Origin: Firmicutes bacterium UBA6132
GTDB lineage: Bacteria > Bacillota_A > Clostridia > Tissierellales > Sedimentibacteraceae
Assembly (NCBI GenBank): GCA_002435835.1
Contig: DIVM01000049.1
Coordinates: forward strand, 1-41,618
DNA: 41,618 bases
Direction: 5' to 3'
Part shown: positions 9,099 through 17,688 of the stretch, in pieces
How the letters are laid out: the number at the start of each line of letters is the position of its first letter
Numbering within the stretch: position 1 is the stretch's first letter
The notes under the pieces: generated by a model
Databases searched by the model: none
Told to the model about the DNA's origin: nothing
The model's input: the letters and a program-made list of their open reading frames with translations, nothing else
Translations under genes and position numbers: made by a program

Positions 9099-10499
9099 TT
9101 ACACTACCTTATTTTTTTCTAAGTTATATTCCTTACTTGCTGTTATATTATATACTTTAAGAGGTAATCTTGGGTTCCACCACTTAAATTTATACGCAAT
9201 CGCAATCATAATAATAACTATGCCTAAGCAAGCCCAAGTAACTACGTGTGGCCACATTCCTCCTTGGGAAATCAAAACAGGAGGTAATACTTGAAGTGCT
9301 ACAATAAGTGGTCGATTAATTATATCTGAAATACCTGAATCCTCCATACCTCTAGATTTAAGGTCAGGGTCTACAATTCTCTGCAAAAGTATACCAGTGG
9401 CAACAACTCCTGTAGCATGTCCATAAACCATCATATTTCTCTCAAGCCAATCTTCAGTTGAACTTTTGCCCCCTATAAATATTAACCACAATATATTTAT
9501 AATGAATCCTACAGCAAATGTCACAATTAATGGTACAAAATATTGAATAACTAATGATATCTTAACAGATGCAACTCCTGATATAATTAGAAAATCCGTT
9601 GCTGTTCCGCTTATTCTCGATATTGTATATCGATCAATAGATTTATCGGTTTTTGTCTTTTTTAATATAAACTGTAAAATAAATCCAAACAAGAGCGATA
9701 TACAAAACGCAGGAATAGCAAGTGAAGGTATTAATTTTGCAATAAATTCTGCAGCATAATATCCTGCAACCGATGCAACAAGAACTATACCTAAGTGGAA
9801 CGACATTGGATCTAAGCATATGCTTGAAATAGTTATCTTTCCCCCGGATTTTTGTTTATCTGGCCTGATCAAACCAGTTTTTAATTCTTCAGGAAGATCT
9901 TTAGGAGAACCTACATAGTGAGTATATCCTTTCCTTGTTGCCCAATTTATAAGTACTACACCTGAAATTATACCACCAACTATACCTACTGTAGCTGATG
10001 TCATTCCAAGTCCTGTCGCTTCCGCCCATCCTAATTTTTCATAGGCTGAACCTACAGCAGCTGCTGTACCATGTCCTCCGTAGAATCCTGTTGCAAGCAT
10101 TAATCCAAATCCAGGATTAAGATTATAGAATTTTCCAAGTACATAAATAGCTAGAAACATTCCAACTCCATACTGTAAAACTGCTATACCTGTTACATTA
10201 AGAAACATTCCACCAATTGCAGGACCTGAAAGTTGTTCCTTTGTAGGACTATCACCAATAGGCATAGCTGCAAATATTACTACAATAAGTATACTCGCAT
10301 ATGTACCAATACTACTTGAAAAAGGTATCACACCAAATCCATTTGGTCCAAAAGCAAGTCCTAAGAAACCAGCTATAAGTGATGGTGGTATTAAAAATTT
10401 CTGAAATATTTTTACTTTTGAACGAATCATCTGCCCTATTATTAATAGTATTGCCATTAATCCTACATCCGAAAACAAAGTCCATGCTGTGTAATTCAT
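9099..10499 (-). CDS. gltS: sodium/glutamate symporter GltS
   Basis: A 466-residue membrane protein of the GltS family (usually 400-470 residues). It starts MNYTAWTLFSDVGLMAILL and shows FLIPPSLIAGFLGLAFGPNG, GFYGGHGTAAAVGSAYEKLG and the related second repeat MVYGHATGVVATGILLQRIVDPDLKSRG, the two inverted reentrant-loop repeats of this fold, plus a central loop rich in Lys. It should import glutamate, or a related dicarboxylate, with Na+. GGAGGG precedes the start. It follows the DUF1667 gene by 60 bp and closes an operon that begins at 13631, which suggests its substrate feeds the FAD dehydrogenases encoded upstream. The short GTCGA/TCGAC hairpin at 10530-10544 lies in the gap. Confidence 0.93.
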   Translation of the reverse strand: MNYTAWTLFSDVGLMAILLIIGQMIRSKVKIFQKFLIPPSLIAGFLGLAFGPNGFGVIPFSSSIGTYASILIVVIFAAMPIGDSPTKEQLSGPAIGGMFLNVTGIAVLQYGVGMFLAIYVLGKFYNLNPGFGLMLATGFYGGHGTAAAVGSAYEKLGWAEATGLGMTSATVGIVGGIISGVVLINWATRKGYTHYVGSPKDLPEELKTGLIRPDKQKSGGKITISSICLDPMSFHLGIVLVASVAGYYAAEFIAKLIPSLAIPAFCISLLFGFILQFILKKTKTDKSIDRYTISRISGTATDFLIISGVASVKISLVIQYFVPLIVTFAVGFIINILWLIFIGGKSSTEDWLERNMMVYGHATGVVATGILLQRIVDPDLKSRGMEDSGISDIINRPLIVALQVLPPVLISQGGMWPHVVTWACLGIVIIMIAIAYKFKWWNPRLPLKVYNITASKEYNLEKNKVV

Positions 10500-10559
10500 A
10501 ACAAACCCTCCTATTATTTTTTATACATGGTCGAAATAATCGACGACGCGTACAATAAT

Positions 10560-10919
10560 TTACTTAGAAATATTTTTTGTAATAATTACATTACTATTTA
10601 GTCCTAACACATTTTCAATAACTATTTGACCTATATGAGTTGGAGCAGAAATTTCAACTTTCTTTATTTCATTCATTACATCAAATATTTTTTCTTTTGG
10701 TATAGGGCTTGACAGTCTAACGCTTGCCAAAGGAAGTTCTCCTCCATTCACTTTAACCGAACTTGCAATATTTCTTTTAGGAGCTGTAATCTCTTGAACA
10801 ACATATTCATGACCTCTTTTACATAGGCCACCTTCTGTTTTTTCAACTGTTCTATCTAATACTGTTGCTTTCAAATCACATCCATTAGGGCATATGATAC
10901 AGGTAAAATCCCTAACCAT
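10560..10919 (-). CDS. DUF1667 domain-containing protein
   Basis: A 119-residue protein. The N-terminus FTCIICPNGCDL has the Cys-rich DUF1667 signature (CxxCPxGC), followed by LCKRGHEYVVQEITAPKR with another Cys, suggesting an iron-sulfur or zinc site. DUF1667 proteins regularly accompany GlpA/GlpB-like FAD dehydrogenases and are thought to be a small third component, perhaps replacing the electron-transfer role of GlpC. Its ATG overlaps the end of the upstream oxidoreductase gene by 8 nt behind AAAGGTGG, indicating translational coupling. Confidence 0.9.
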   Translation of the reverse strand: MVRDFTCIICPNGCDLKATVLDRTVEKTEGGLCKRGHEYVVQEITAPKRNIASSVKVNGGELPLASVRLSSPIPKEKIFDVMNEIKKVEISAPTHIGQIVIENVLGLNSNVIITKNISK

Positions 10920-12156
10920 TATATATCACCACCTTTATACTATTCTTGCTCTTTAGAGCATTATGATTAACACTAATTTGAGACATTTCTGCTGGTATTA
11001 CTTTAGCAAATTTTTTACTAGCTACAACTTCTCCGTCCTGCATAACTTCAATTTTACAATTTTTCAATGGTTTTTTTACCCTCATAGACAGCTTAAAGTC
11101 TTTACATCCACTAACTTTTTGTGGCACACTATATCCTATATTATTATCTGTCTCTACATTGATAGTACATTGAGGTAACCTTCCAACATTAAGATATTCT
11201 GCAACTGAATCTGCCATACTTTCTGCTTCAATAGAAACAAAGTCTACTAAATCATGCACGTGTAGAACATTTCCTGCTGCAAATATTCCTTCAACATTTG
11301 TCTGGTAGTTTTCATCTACTAATGAACCCTTTGTTCTTGTGTCAAGCTCTACACCAGCTTTAAGCGATAACTCATTTTCAGGAATCAACCCTACTGAAAG
11401 TATAAGTGTATCACATTTATAATATTTTTCTGTGCCTGGTATCACCTTCATTCTTTCATCTACTTTACTTATTGTAACTCCTTCAAGTCTTGATTTACCC
11501 TTTATTTCTGTTACTGTATAACTTAGATTTAGTGGAATATTATAATCATTTAAACATTGTTGAATATTTCTAGGCAATCCACTAGGATATGGTTGAATTT
11601 CAAATACCCCTTGAACATGTGCTCCTTCAAGTGTCATACGTCTTGACATAATCAGACCAATATCTCCAGAGCCTAAAATTATTATTTCTCGACCTACCAT
11701 TGTATTTTTGAGATTTATATATGCTTGAGCGACTCCCGCTGTAAACACACCAGTAGGTCTTGTTCCCGGTATACTTAAAGCACCTCTTGTTCTTTCCCTA
11801 CAACCCATTGTTAGTATTATTGCTTTTGCTTGGAATTCAAGAAAACCATTTTTTGATGCCGCATATATTTTTTTGTCATTAGTAATGTCTAAAACTGTTG
11901 TATCAGTGATGTAATCTATATCCAAATTATTTATTTCGTCTATAAACCTCTGAGCATATTCAGGTCCACTAAGTGTTTGCTTAAATCTAGTCAACCCGAA
12001 TCCATCGTGAATACATTGTCTGAGAATACCACCAAGTTGCTTTTCTCTTTCAATTACTAAAATATCACTAATACCTTTCTTTTTTAATTCTAAAGCTGCT
12101 GCAAGCCCGCCAGGTCCGCCTCCAATAATTACTACATCTTTATTTAATACTGACAT
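10912..12156 (-). CDS. FAD/NAD(P)-binding oxidoreductase, GlpA/HcnB-associated type
   Basis: A 414-residue flavoprotein with an N-terminal FAD Rossmann motif VVIIGGGPGGLAAALELKKKG, GGILRQCIHDGFGL (a possible redox Cys near residue 47), the second nucleotide-binding motif IIILGSGDIGLIMSRRMTLEG, and the FAD site VEGIFAAGNVLHVHD. It resembles the pyridine-nucleotide-disulfide oxidoreductase subunit that sits between a GlpA-like dehydrogenase and DUF1667 in many Clostridia. It should pass electrons from the dehydrogenase flavin to NAD(P)+ or another carrier. The start overlaps the upstream stop (TAATG), so the genes are translationally coupled. Confidence 0.9.
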   Translation of the reverse strand: MSVLNKDVVIIGGGPGGLAAALELKKKGISDILVIEREKQLGGILRQCIHDGFGLTRFKQTLSGPEYAQRFIDEINNLDIDYITDTTVLDITNDKKIYAASKNGFLEFQAKAIILTMGCRERTRGALSIPGTRPTGVFTAGVAQAYINLKNTMVGREIIILGSGDIGLIMSRRMTLEGAHVQGVFEIQPYPSGLPRNIQQCLNDYNIPLNLSYTVTEIKGKSRLEGVTISKVDERMKVIPGTEKYYKCDTLILSVGLIPENELSLKAGVELDTRTKGSLVDENYQTNVEGIFAAGNVLHVHDLVDFVSIEAESMADSVAEYLNVGRLPQCTINVETDNNIGYSVPQKVSGCKDFKLSMRVKKPLKNCKIEVMQDGEVVASKKFAKVIPAEMSQISVNHNALKSKNSIKVVIYNG

Positions 12157-13631
12157 TATTCTCTCACCTTCCCCGTAAACATGTTACCTCCAGATCTACT
12201 ATAAATAACTTCCTCCCGTTTCTTATCCTTTTCCTGCATTAGAAGTTCTGTGATTCTTGTTTGGCAGTACCCCCCCTGACATCTTCCCATCATTGACCTA
12301 CATCTATATTTAATTCCAGTAATAGTTTCAACACCTAAAGGATTATTAATTGCTTCAATAATTTCTGCTTTAGTAATAGATTCGCATCTGCAAATGATTT
12401 CACCATAATCTCTATTTTCCTCTATCAACTCTTTCTGAATAACTATCGGCTGTTCCGCAAACTTCAAATGTCCCTTTCTTATCGGATTAAAGTCTTTGTT
12501 ATCTTTAAGATCTACAACTTCTTTTATAAGTCTTATTACCTCTCTAGCAATAGGTAAAGCGCTTGTTAGTCCTGGTGATTCTATGCCGACCAAATTTATT
12601 GAATTAGGGGCTTCCTCTCTTCTTTCTATAACAAAGTCTCCATAACCTCCCTTTTCTTTACTTGTTAACTTAGGTCTTATGCCTACGAAATTTCTAATAA
12701 AATCTTCTTTTTTTATATATGGGAATATTTTGCTTCCTTCCTCTATAAGCATGTCCATTGTAGGTTGTGTTACAGCGTAGTCATCATTGTCATTTATATA
12801 CTCTGAACTAGGACCAATTAGAACATTTCCATCTACTGAAGGTGTCAAATGTATTCCTAATCCTCCAGCCTTTGGATTAGGCACAGGATATGCAGGAATA
12901 TTAAGAAGATTACCTACTTTTTTATCAAGTATAAAATATTCTCCTCTGCATGGGAAGATAGTGTAATCATTAATACCTATCATTTTTGCAACCTTATCTG
13001 AATTCAAACCTGCACAATTAATTATCCATTTACACTTAAACTCCCCATTATTCGTCTTTAAATCATATATTCCATTTTCCCTTTTTATATTTTTTACTTC
13101 ATTTCCAAAAAAGTATTCCACTCCATTTTTATGAGCATTCTCTGCTAATGCTATTGTATATTCAAATGGATTTAAAACCCCTGTCATAGGAGAAAACATT
13201 GCAAATTCTCCCTCAATATTTGGACAGAGTTCTTTAATTCTATTTTTATCAATTATTTCTAATCCAGGGCATCCATTTTCATCGCCCAGTTCTTTCATTT
13301 TTATAAGTCTTTCTTTATCATCATCCGTAAATCCAACTACAACTTTTCCTGTACGTTTAAAAGGTATATCAAGTTCTTCAGCTATCCTGTCAAATTCTAA
13401 ATTTCCCTCAACACATAACTTTGCCATTTTAGAACCTACTTTATTGTTAAATCCTGCATGAAGGACCCCTGAGTTCCTAGCACTTGTTTCGCAACATACA
13501 TCAAGCTCTTTTTCAAGCACAGCCACATTTATTTTGTCTTCTCCTTCAATAGTATATTTAGTTAATTCTCTCGCTACAGCATTGCCTACAACACCTGAGC
13601 CTATAACTATGAAGCTATATATTTCGCTCAA
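12156..13631 (-). CDS. GlpA-like FAD-dependent dehydrogenase with C-terminal BFD [2Fe-2S] domain
   Basis: A 491-residue protein. The N-terminal DAO domain has the FAD motif FIVIGSGVVGNAVARELTKY, VLEKELDVCCETSARNSGVL and the end motif GIESPGLTSALPIA. The C-terminal BFD-like domain carries CRCE and YRCRSMMGRCQGGYC, giving the four cysteines for a [2Fe-2S] cluster. This architecture is shared by anaerobic glycerol-3-phosphate dehydrogenase GlpA and L-2-hydroxyglutarate-type oxidases. I choose the TTG at 13631 (protein MSEIYSF) because the ATG at 13646 is part of the ribosome binding site ATGGAGGT. The co-transcribed gltS, and the absence of glycerol genes here, make a glutamate-related 2-hydroxy acid a more attractive substrate than glycerol phosphate; that is inference. 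Confidence 0.88.
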   Translation of the reverse strand: MSEIYSFIVIGSGVVGNAVARELTKYTIEGEDKINVAVLEKELDVCCETSARNSGVLHAGFNNKVGSKMAKLCVEGNLEFDRIAEELDIPFKRTGKVVVGFTDDDKERLIKMKELGDENGCPGLEIIDKNRIKELCPNIEGEFAMFSPMTGVLNPFEYTIALAENAHKNGVEYFFGNEVKNIKRENGIYDLKTNNGEFKCKWIINCAGLNSDKVAKMIGINDYTIFPCRGEYFILDKKVGNLLNIPAYPVPNPKAGGLGIHLTPSVDGNVLIGPSSEYINDNDDYAVTQPTMDMLIEEGSKIFPYIKKEDFIRNFVGIRPKLTSKEKGGYGDFVIERREEAPNSINLVGIESPGLTSALPIAREVIRLIKEVVDLKDNKDFNPIRKGHLKFAEQPIVIQKELIEENRDYGEIICRCESITKAEIIEAINNPLGVETITGIKYRCRSMMGRCQGGYCQTRITELLMQEKDKKREEVIYSRSGGNMFTGKVRE

Positions 13632-13816
13632 AATTTCTACCTCCATATACTTTATAATTTAATTTCTAAACTTTCTCTTATAAAAAAACATGAAAATTTT
13701 GAAAATTTAACTTTATTACATAAGTGATTTATTTTTAAGCATTTTAAAACGTTTTCAATAAATAAGTAAATATCAACTTCATATTCACATTAGCTCATCA
13801 ATAATTCTGCATATAA

Positions 13817-13840
13817 AGTTATATAGTTAACTATATAACT
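13817..13840. promoter_or_regulatory. perfect 24-bp palindromic operator
   Basis: A 24-bp perfectly self-complementary sequence centred on GTTAAC (between 13828 and 13829), with flanks TATA and AGTT/AACT. It begins immediately downstream of the -10 box of the GlpA-like operon promoter and so covers the expected start site. FadR-type GntR repressors bind palindromes with GT/AC half sites; the gntR gene next door is the obvious candidate. Confidence 0.75.
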
Positions 13841-13841
13841 A

Positions 13842-13870
13842 ATTATAGTATAGCATTTTTAATTTGTCAA
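13842..13870 (-). promoter_or_regulatory. consensus sigma-A promoter of the GlpA-like/gltS operon
   Basis: On the minus strand, TTGACA (13870-13865) and TATAAT (13847-13842) are separated by 17 bp, a perfect match to the housekeeping consensus. The 5' leader would be about 200 nt. So strong a promoter with a palindrome at its start site implies regulation by repression. Confidence 0.85.
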
Positions 13871-13888
13871 TATTTTCTTTAAATAAAT

Positions 13889-13940
13889 GCAATAAAAAAT
13901 ACCCAACAATTAGACAAAATTTAGTCTATTAACTGGGTAT
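13889..13940 (-). terminator. intrinsic terminator after the GntR gene
   Basis: On the minus strand, ATACCCA...TGGGTAT with an inner TAGAC/GTCTA stem (13899-13940) is followed by a T-rich tail. It separates the regulator's transcript from the operon promoter just downstream. Confidence 0.8.
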
Positions 13941-14006
13941 ATTAATTTAATTGATATATAAAATATAAAATTACATTCGATATACATACAATACTTCAAT
14001 GTAATA

Positions 14007-14747
14007 CTATTGCAAATTAAAATTTATTATTTCATTCTTTAATGATTTATACGGTCTATCAAGATGCTTTTCCATGATAGATTTTGCTTTTATGTAATCC
14101 TGATTAATGATAGCATCACATATTTCTTTATGAAATCTCAATGTATTTTTTCTCATTTCAACCGGCATTTCAAATATAATTTGCTGCAGCTGAGTACGCA
14201 TTACAAACATTAAAGTCTCCATCAATTTCTCACATAGTACATTTTTTGCACTTTTCACTATAGCCATATGGAAATCAAAATCTAACTGTGAAAAAGAAAT
14301 GTAATCTGTATCCAAATTCATTTCAGTAGTATGTATAATTTCTCTAAGTTTCTCACAGTCTTCATCAGTTCTTTTTTTTGTAGCCATTCCTGCCATCTCA
14401 ACTTGAATAGCACGTCTTAACTCAAATAAATCTGTATTTGTAGTTTTTTCAAACATCATTATATATATAAGAGGGGAATAATTTACGGTATCTTTAGGAG
14501 CATTAATAATTATACCACTCCTCGTTCCTATTGTTACAATTCCTAAAAACTCCAAAACCCTAAGAGCTTCTCTTAACGTAGGTCTGCTTACATTCAGCAT
14601 CTTTATAAGCTCAGGTTCACTATACAATTTATCCCCATATTCAATTTTGCCTTCAGAGATCATATTCAATATTATTTCAACTATCTTTAAATATGTTTTT
14701 TTGTTAGACTTAACAGGATTTATTTCAAAATTATTTATTCTAAACAC
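14007..14747 (-). CDS. FadR/GntR family transcriptional regulator (FCD domain)
   Basis: A 246-residue regulator. The N-terminal winged helix has SEGKIEYGDKLYSEPELIKM, LNVSRPTLREALRVLEFLGI and VTIGTRSGIII, typical of the FadR subfamily. The C-terminal part is an FCD ligand-binding domain with LFELRRAIQVEMAGMATKKR, LDFDFHMAIVKSAKN and RFHKEICDAIINQDYIKAKS-like helices carrying the Asp and His residues that usually bind a metal and a carboxylate ligand. It lies immediately upstream of, and in the same direction as, the GlpA-like/gltS operon, separated by a terminator. I infer it represses that operon through the 13817 palindrome and responds to an organic acid. Confidence 0.92.
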   Translation of the reverse strand: MFRINNFEINPVKSNKKTYLKIVEIILNMISEGKIEYGDKLYSEPELIKMLNVSRPTLREALRVLEFLGIVTIGTRSGIIINAPKDTVNYSPLIYIMMFEKTTNTDLFELRRAIQVEMAGMATKKRTDEDCEKLREIIHTTEMNLDTDYISFSQLDFDFHMAIVKSAKNVLCEKLMETLMFVMRTQLQQIIFEMPVEMRKNTLRFHKEICDAIINQDYIKAKSIMEKHLDRPYKSLKNEIINFNLQ

Positions 14748-15040
14748 CCTTTCTAATCATACGTTAATATATTTTCAAATTTATTTATTATATTATCACA
14801 ATTATTACTTTTTAGCAATTATTAACTATAATTAATTCTAAACATATTATTTAAAACAAGACATGAATTTATAAATAAAAATTATTTTTGCAAGTAGCTG
14901 ATGTAATAACAATCCTTTATTATAGATTTTTCAATACATTTAAACCAAACTCCTATATTGAACATTTGTTGTTGCAAAGGTATAATTTTATTTAATATTT
15001 TTAATAAATATCGATATATTTTTATTTGTATACAACATTT
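14748..15040. other. A+T-rich intergenic region, nothing recognised
   Basis: About 300 bases upstream of the GntR gene with no reading frame, no clear promoter and no convincing hairpin. It runs into the repeated small-RNA-like element at 15041. Confidence 0.5.
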
Positions 15041-15180
15041 TACTTTTTTCACAAAATTTTCTGCTTGATTAATTGTGTAATTAGTGTACTAATTCTATTT
15101 CGTAAATATTGGTACCAAACCATATAACTAAAAATGAGCTTTGAAGTGCTAACACACTTTAAAGCATCATTTTCTTTTTA
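15041..15180 (+). ncRNA. candidate small RNA / dispersed repeat, copy 1
   Basis: This 140-nt stretch is clearly related to 22860-23000. The shared core is CAAAATTTT, a TTGATT or TTGACT box, then ATATTGGT(A/G)CCAAACC, CATATAACTAAAAATGAGC and a hairpin followed by TTTTCTTTTTA. Here the stem GCTTTGAAGTG pairs with CACTTTAAAGC (15131-15173). The two copies differ by a compensatory change in the stem (a T-A pair here is C-G in copy 2), which argues for a transcribed structure. Strand + is chosen because of the T-rich tail, but the AAAATGA/TCATTTT ends make a bidirectional terminator possible. Confidence 0.5.
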
Positions 15181-15181
15181 T

Positions 15182-15364
15182 CTAAGTCATCTCCATATTT
15201 TCTTTTAACATATCCACATATTTAAGCTTATTTACTGTGTAATCTAATTCCACCTTGAATTCATCAAGTAACTTAGCAAATGATCGTCCATCGTTATAAT
15301 TATCTTTTTTTAATATCAGCTTTCTTTCAATTAAATTTTCAAATTCACCTTCATTTTTTGACAT
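15182..15364 (-). CDS. hypothetical 60-residue charged protein
   Basis: A short frame starting MSKNEGEFENLIERKLILKK and ending VDMLKENMEMT, rich in Lys, Glu and Asp and lacking membrane segments or a signal peptide. I do not recognise a family. A possible GAGG lies about 15 nt before the ATG, too far for a good ribosome binding site, so it may be a fragment of a larger lost gene. Its stop abuts the repeated element at 15041-15180. Confidence 0.35.
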   Translation of the reverse strand: MSKNEGEFENLIERKLILKKDNYNDGRSFAKLLDEFKVELDYTVNKLKYVDMLKENMEMT

Positions 15365-15441
15365 TAAAGTACTGTGGTACCTCGCCGTTATTCTCAGATC
15401 TTTTCTTTATATGTATTTGAGCTTTCAAAATGCTTTAGGCA

Positions 15442-16425
15442 TTAATTTAAATAATATTTGTATACACCATTTTCAAGTTTTTTATAAACTTTATTTTCTT
15501 CCATTAAATAATCTAAATGAGATATCGTTTCTCCTACAGCAAATAATTTTTGCTGCACAGGAAACTCGGACCAGTTTTTACCTCTCATAGACCACTTCAT
15601 GCAGCTTGCAATATCATATGAATTGAGACCCGAATGATCAGTAACTATATTTATTGTTTCTTGGAGTCGGATATCATGGTGCTTCAGCAGTTGCTCAATT
15701 CTTTCATATACATCCATGCTATTTTTTCTGTGACCTGCAAAAGTTGTTTTTATTTCTAATCTTTGTATCTTTTTTAAACTATCCAAATAATCTTTAAGCG
15801 AATTTTTTACTCCAACCCACTGAGTTATATTTGGAGAAATATCAAATAAAATATGATCACCCGAAAATAATATTTTTTCATGTTCCATATAAATGCATGC
15901 ATGACCTGGCGTATGTCCTGGAGTCATGATGCATGTAAATTCATAATCTCCAATACTAAATTTAAAATTATCGCTAAAAGTTACAGCATCAAAACTCGTA
16001 TCCGGTGCATATGCCTTTGCTGGGTTTACAGTCCACAATATTGACATTTCTTGTTCAGAAAATCCTTCAGAAATATAAAATTCATATAGCATTTTCCATC
16101 TTTTATCGTCCATATTTGAAAGATAATTATAATCTTTTTTGCTCATGTATATAGTAGAATCTTTATTCATTATATATGCAGCTAAACCTGAATGATCTGA
16201 ATGCAGATGAGTTATAAACATATCAGTTTTTTCAATATCAATCTCTAACTGTTCTAACCCTTCTTTTAATGCGCTATAACACTCTTCCAAATTAAATCCA
16301 GTGTCAATTATTAAATTTCCTTCTGGCGTTTTTATTACATAACAGTTTAAATTTCTGAGCGGATTATTCGGAAGAGGAACATCAATTATATAAATATCCG
16401 GGTTTTCATAAACTTTTTCGTACAT
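15442..16425 (-). CDS. MBL-fold metallo-hydrolase
   Basis: A 327-residue metallo-beta-lactamase-fold protein. The zinc motif THLHSDHSG (HxHxDH, about residue 80) follows GNLIIDTGFN; the later ligands are in MTPGHTPGHACIYM, LFSGDHILFDISPN and TFAGHRKN. A C-terminal helical extension (LLKHHDIRLQETINIV through HLDYLMEE) is typical of the LACTB2/glyoxalase-like and BLACT_WH subgroup. It should hydrolyse a thioester, phosphoester or lactone; the substrate is unknown. The start is put at ATG 16425 because GGAG lies just before it and the ATG at 16437 overlaps that ribosome binding site. It appears to stand alone. Confidence 0.88.
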   Translation of the reverse strand: MYEKVYENPDIYIIDVPLPNNPLRNLNCYVIKTPEGNLIIDTGFNLEECYSALKEGLEQLEIDIEKTDMFITHLHSDHSGLAAYIMNKDSTIYMSKKDYNYLSNMDDKRWKMLYEFYISEGFSEQEMSILWTVNPAKAYAPDTSFDAVTFSDNFKFSIGDYEFTCIMTPGHTPGHACIYMEHEKILFSGDHILFDISPNITQWVGVKNSLKDYLDSLKKIQRLEIKTTFAGHRKNSMDVYERIEQLLKHHDIRLQETINIVTDHSGLNSYDIASCMKWSMRGKNWSEFPVQQKLFAVGETISHLDYLMEENKVYKKLENGVYKYYLN

Positions 16426-16452
16426 ATTTTTCTCCATATTCTATTTTTTATA

Positions 16453-16581
16453 TCAACTAAACATAACAAGGTAATTTATCACAACCGTAGTTAGAAACCT
16501 CTGAATATCAGCTTCTTTTAAGTGTTTTTCAAGAGTAAACAGAAGACGACGGCAATGGTAAAAGAAAACTTCGTGCACCGC
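16453..16581 (-). other. possible gene remnant next to the G+C-rich block
   Basis: Between the LysR stop and the MBL gene the minus strand has an open stretch of 42 codons after a stop at 16584-16582. It reads AVHEVFFYHCRRLLFTLEKH and then LKEADIQRFLTTVVINYLVM. It looks protein-like but lacks a start, and I do not recognise it. It could be the tail of a transposase or another gene broken when the neighbouring block arrived. Confidence 0.25.
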
Positions 16582-16642
16582 TTAGGAAGCTTCACGAGCA
16601 CTGCGCCTTCTTATTCTACAAAATTGTGATTCACATTGAGCT

Positions 16643-17551
16643 TTAAATAAGTTTTGGAATCAGGTCCATTAAATAGCGTTCTGCTTCTGTCAGATATCGT
16701 CCTTTACGATAACAACAGTAAAGTTTACGGTACATGGGATAACCCTGCACTTCGCAGTAAGTGCCGCTTTTTCCGCATTTGTCAAACTGATGGACAGCCA
16801 TACCTGGAACAAAAGTAAATCCTTTATTCAGACAGACCAAACTGTTAGCCAGATGTATATTTTCTGTTTCTATTAACTTTCCTGGACTAATTCCGAACTG
16901 GAGCATAAACTGATCTGCTATTATCCGCATTCCCCGTCCCTTTTTTAATAGTACCATTGGCTGCCCGGATAATGCTTTTGGAGGTAATGGAAGATTCCCA
17001 ATTCCGGAATGCCATCCAATCTGTTTTTCAAAATAGAAATTCGGAACCTGCAAATAAATGGTGTCTTGCAGTGCCAAGCGATAGTCCAGCTCTTTATCCT
17101 GCGTTTCATAGACAAAAGCCAGATCAATGTCACCTTTTTTCACCATTTCCTGCAGCACACTCATTCGTTCTTCTGCCAAAACCAGTTCCACACCCGGATA
17201 CTTTTTCTCAAAGAAATCCAATATGGCTGGAAGAAGAAACTCACCGGTAAGGGAAGTAACTCCAAGCGTAATCCGGCCGGTTTTACTTCCATCTAAATCT
17301 GAAATCTCTTTAGCTACGGAATTCGATATGGCGAGAACGGCCCTGCAGCCTCTTAGATAGACTTCTCCAGCCTGCGTTAAATGAAGATTTCCACGATCAC
17401 GAATAAAGAGTTCTGTACCGAGTTCATGCTCCAGATTTAGAATCAGTCGGCTTAACGCCGGCTGAGAAATATAAAGTTTCTTCGATGCAGAAGTAATATT
17501 CCTTTCTTCTGCAACAGTCAATAGATATTGAATCCGTCTTTCGTTAATCAT
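16643..17551 (-). CDS. LysR family transcriptional regulator
   Basis: A 302-residue LysR-type regulator of normal length. The N-terminal helix-turn-helix reads RRIQYLLTVAEERNITSASK, KLYISQPALSRLILNLEHEL and GTELFIRDRGNLHLTQAGEVYL. The effector domain begins GRITLGVTSLTGEFLLPAIL and contains GDIDLAFVYE. It is divergent from the AtuA-family gene, separated by a short region with an inverted repeat CATAACAT/ATGTTATG, so it probably regulates that operon and itself. Base composition and codon choice (many CTG, CCG and GGC codons) differ sharply from genes on both sides, suggesting that it arrived together with the AtuA and DUF4387 genes. Confidence 0.93.
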   Translation of the reverse strand: MINERRIQYLLTVAEERNITSASKKLYISQPALSRLILNLEHELGTELFIRDRGNLHLTQAGEVYLRGCRAVLAISNSVAKEISDLDGSKTGRITLGVTSLTGEFLLPAILDFFEKKYPGVELVLAEERMSVLQEMVKKGDIDLAFVYETQDKELDYRLALQDTIYLQVPNFYFEKQIGWHSGIGNLPLPPKALSGQPMVLLKKGRGMRIIADQFMLQFGISPGKLIETENIHLANSLVCLNKGFTFVPGMAVHQFDKCGKSGTYCEVQGYPMYRKLYCCYRKGRYLTEAERYLMDLIPKLI

Positions 17552-17564
17552 TTTCCCTCACATT

Positions 17565-17582
17565 CATAACATAAATGTTATG
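17565..17582. promoter_or_regulatory. LysR-type operator in the divergent lysR/atuA region
   Basis: CATAACAT and ATGTTATG form 8-bp inverted arms with a 2-bp spacer, containing the LysR-box pattern ATAAC...GTTAT. It lies 14 bp from the lysR start and about 60 bp upstream of the AtuA gene's -10. A further half site, ATGTTATA, overlaps that -10. Confidence 0.7.
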
Positions 17583-17623
17583 GTTATATATCATAAATCG
17601 CATTTTATATTATTATATATGAA

Positions 17624-17632
17624 TGTTATAAT
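17624..17632 (+). promoter_or_regulatory. extended -10 of the AtuA/DUF4387 operon
   Basis: TGTTATAAT matches TGnTATAAT about 57 bp before the AtuA start; the -35 region is poor, consistent with activation by the divergent LysR protein. Confidence 0.5.
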
Positions 17633-17688
17633 AGAATCAAGATAAACAGTTATCACTAAATCTAATTTTTAGTATGGAGGCAAGCAAA

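Noticed and set aside
15350..15400. T-box-like GTGGTACC sequence
   Set aside because: TGTGGTACCTCG at about 15373 resembles a T-box core, but there is no stem I, no terminator and no downstream amino-acid gene on that strand.
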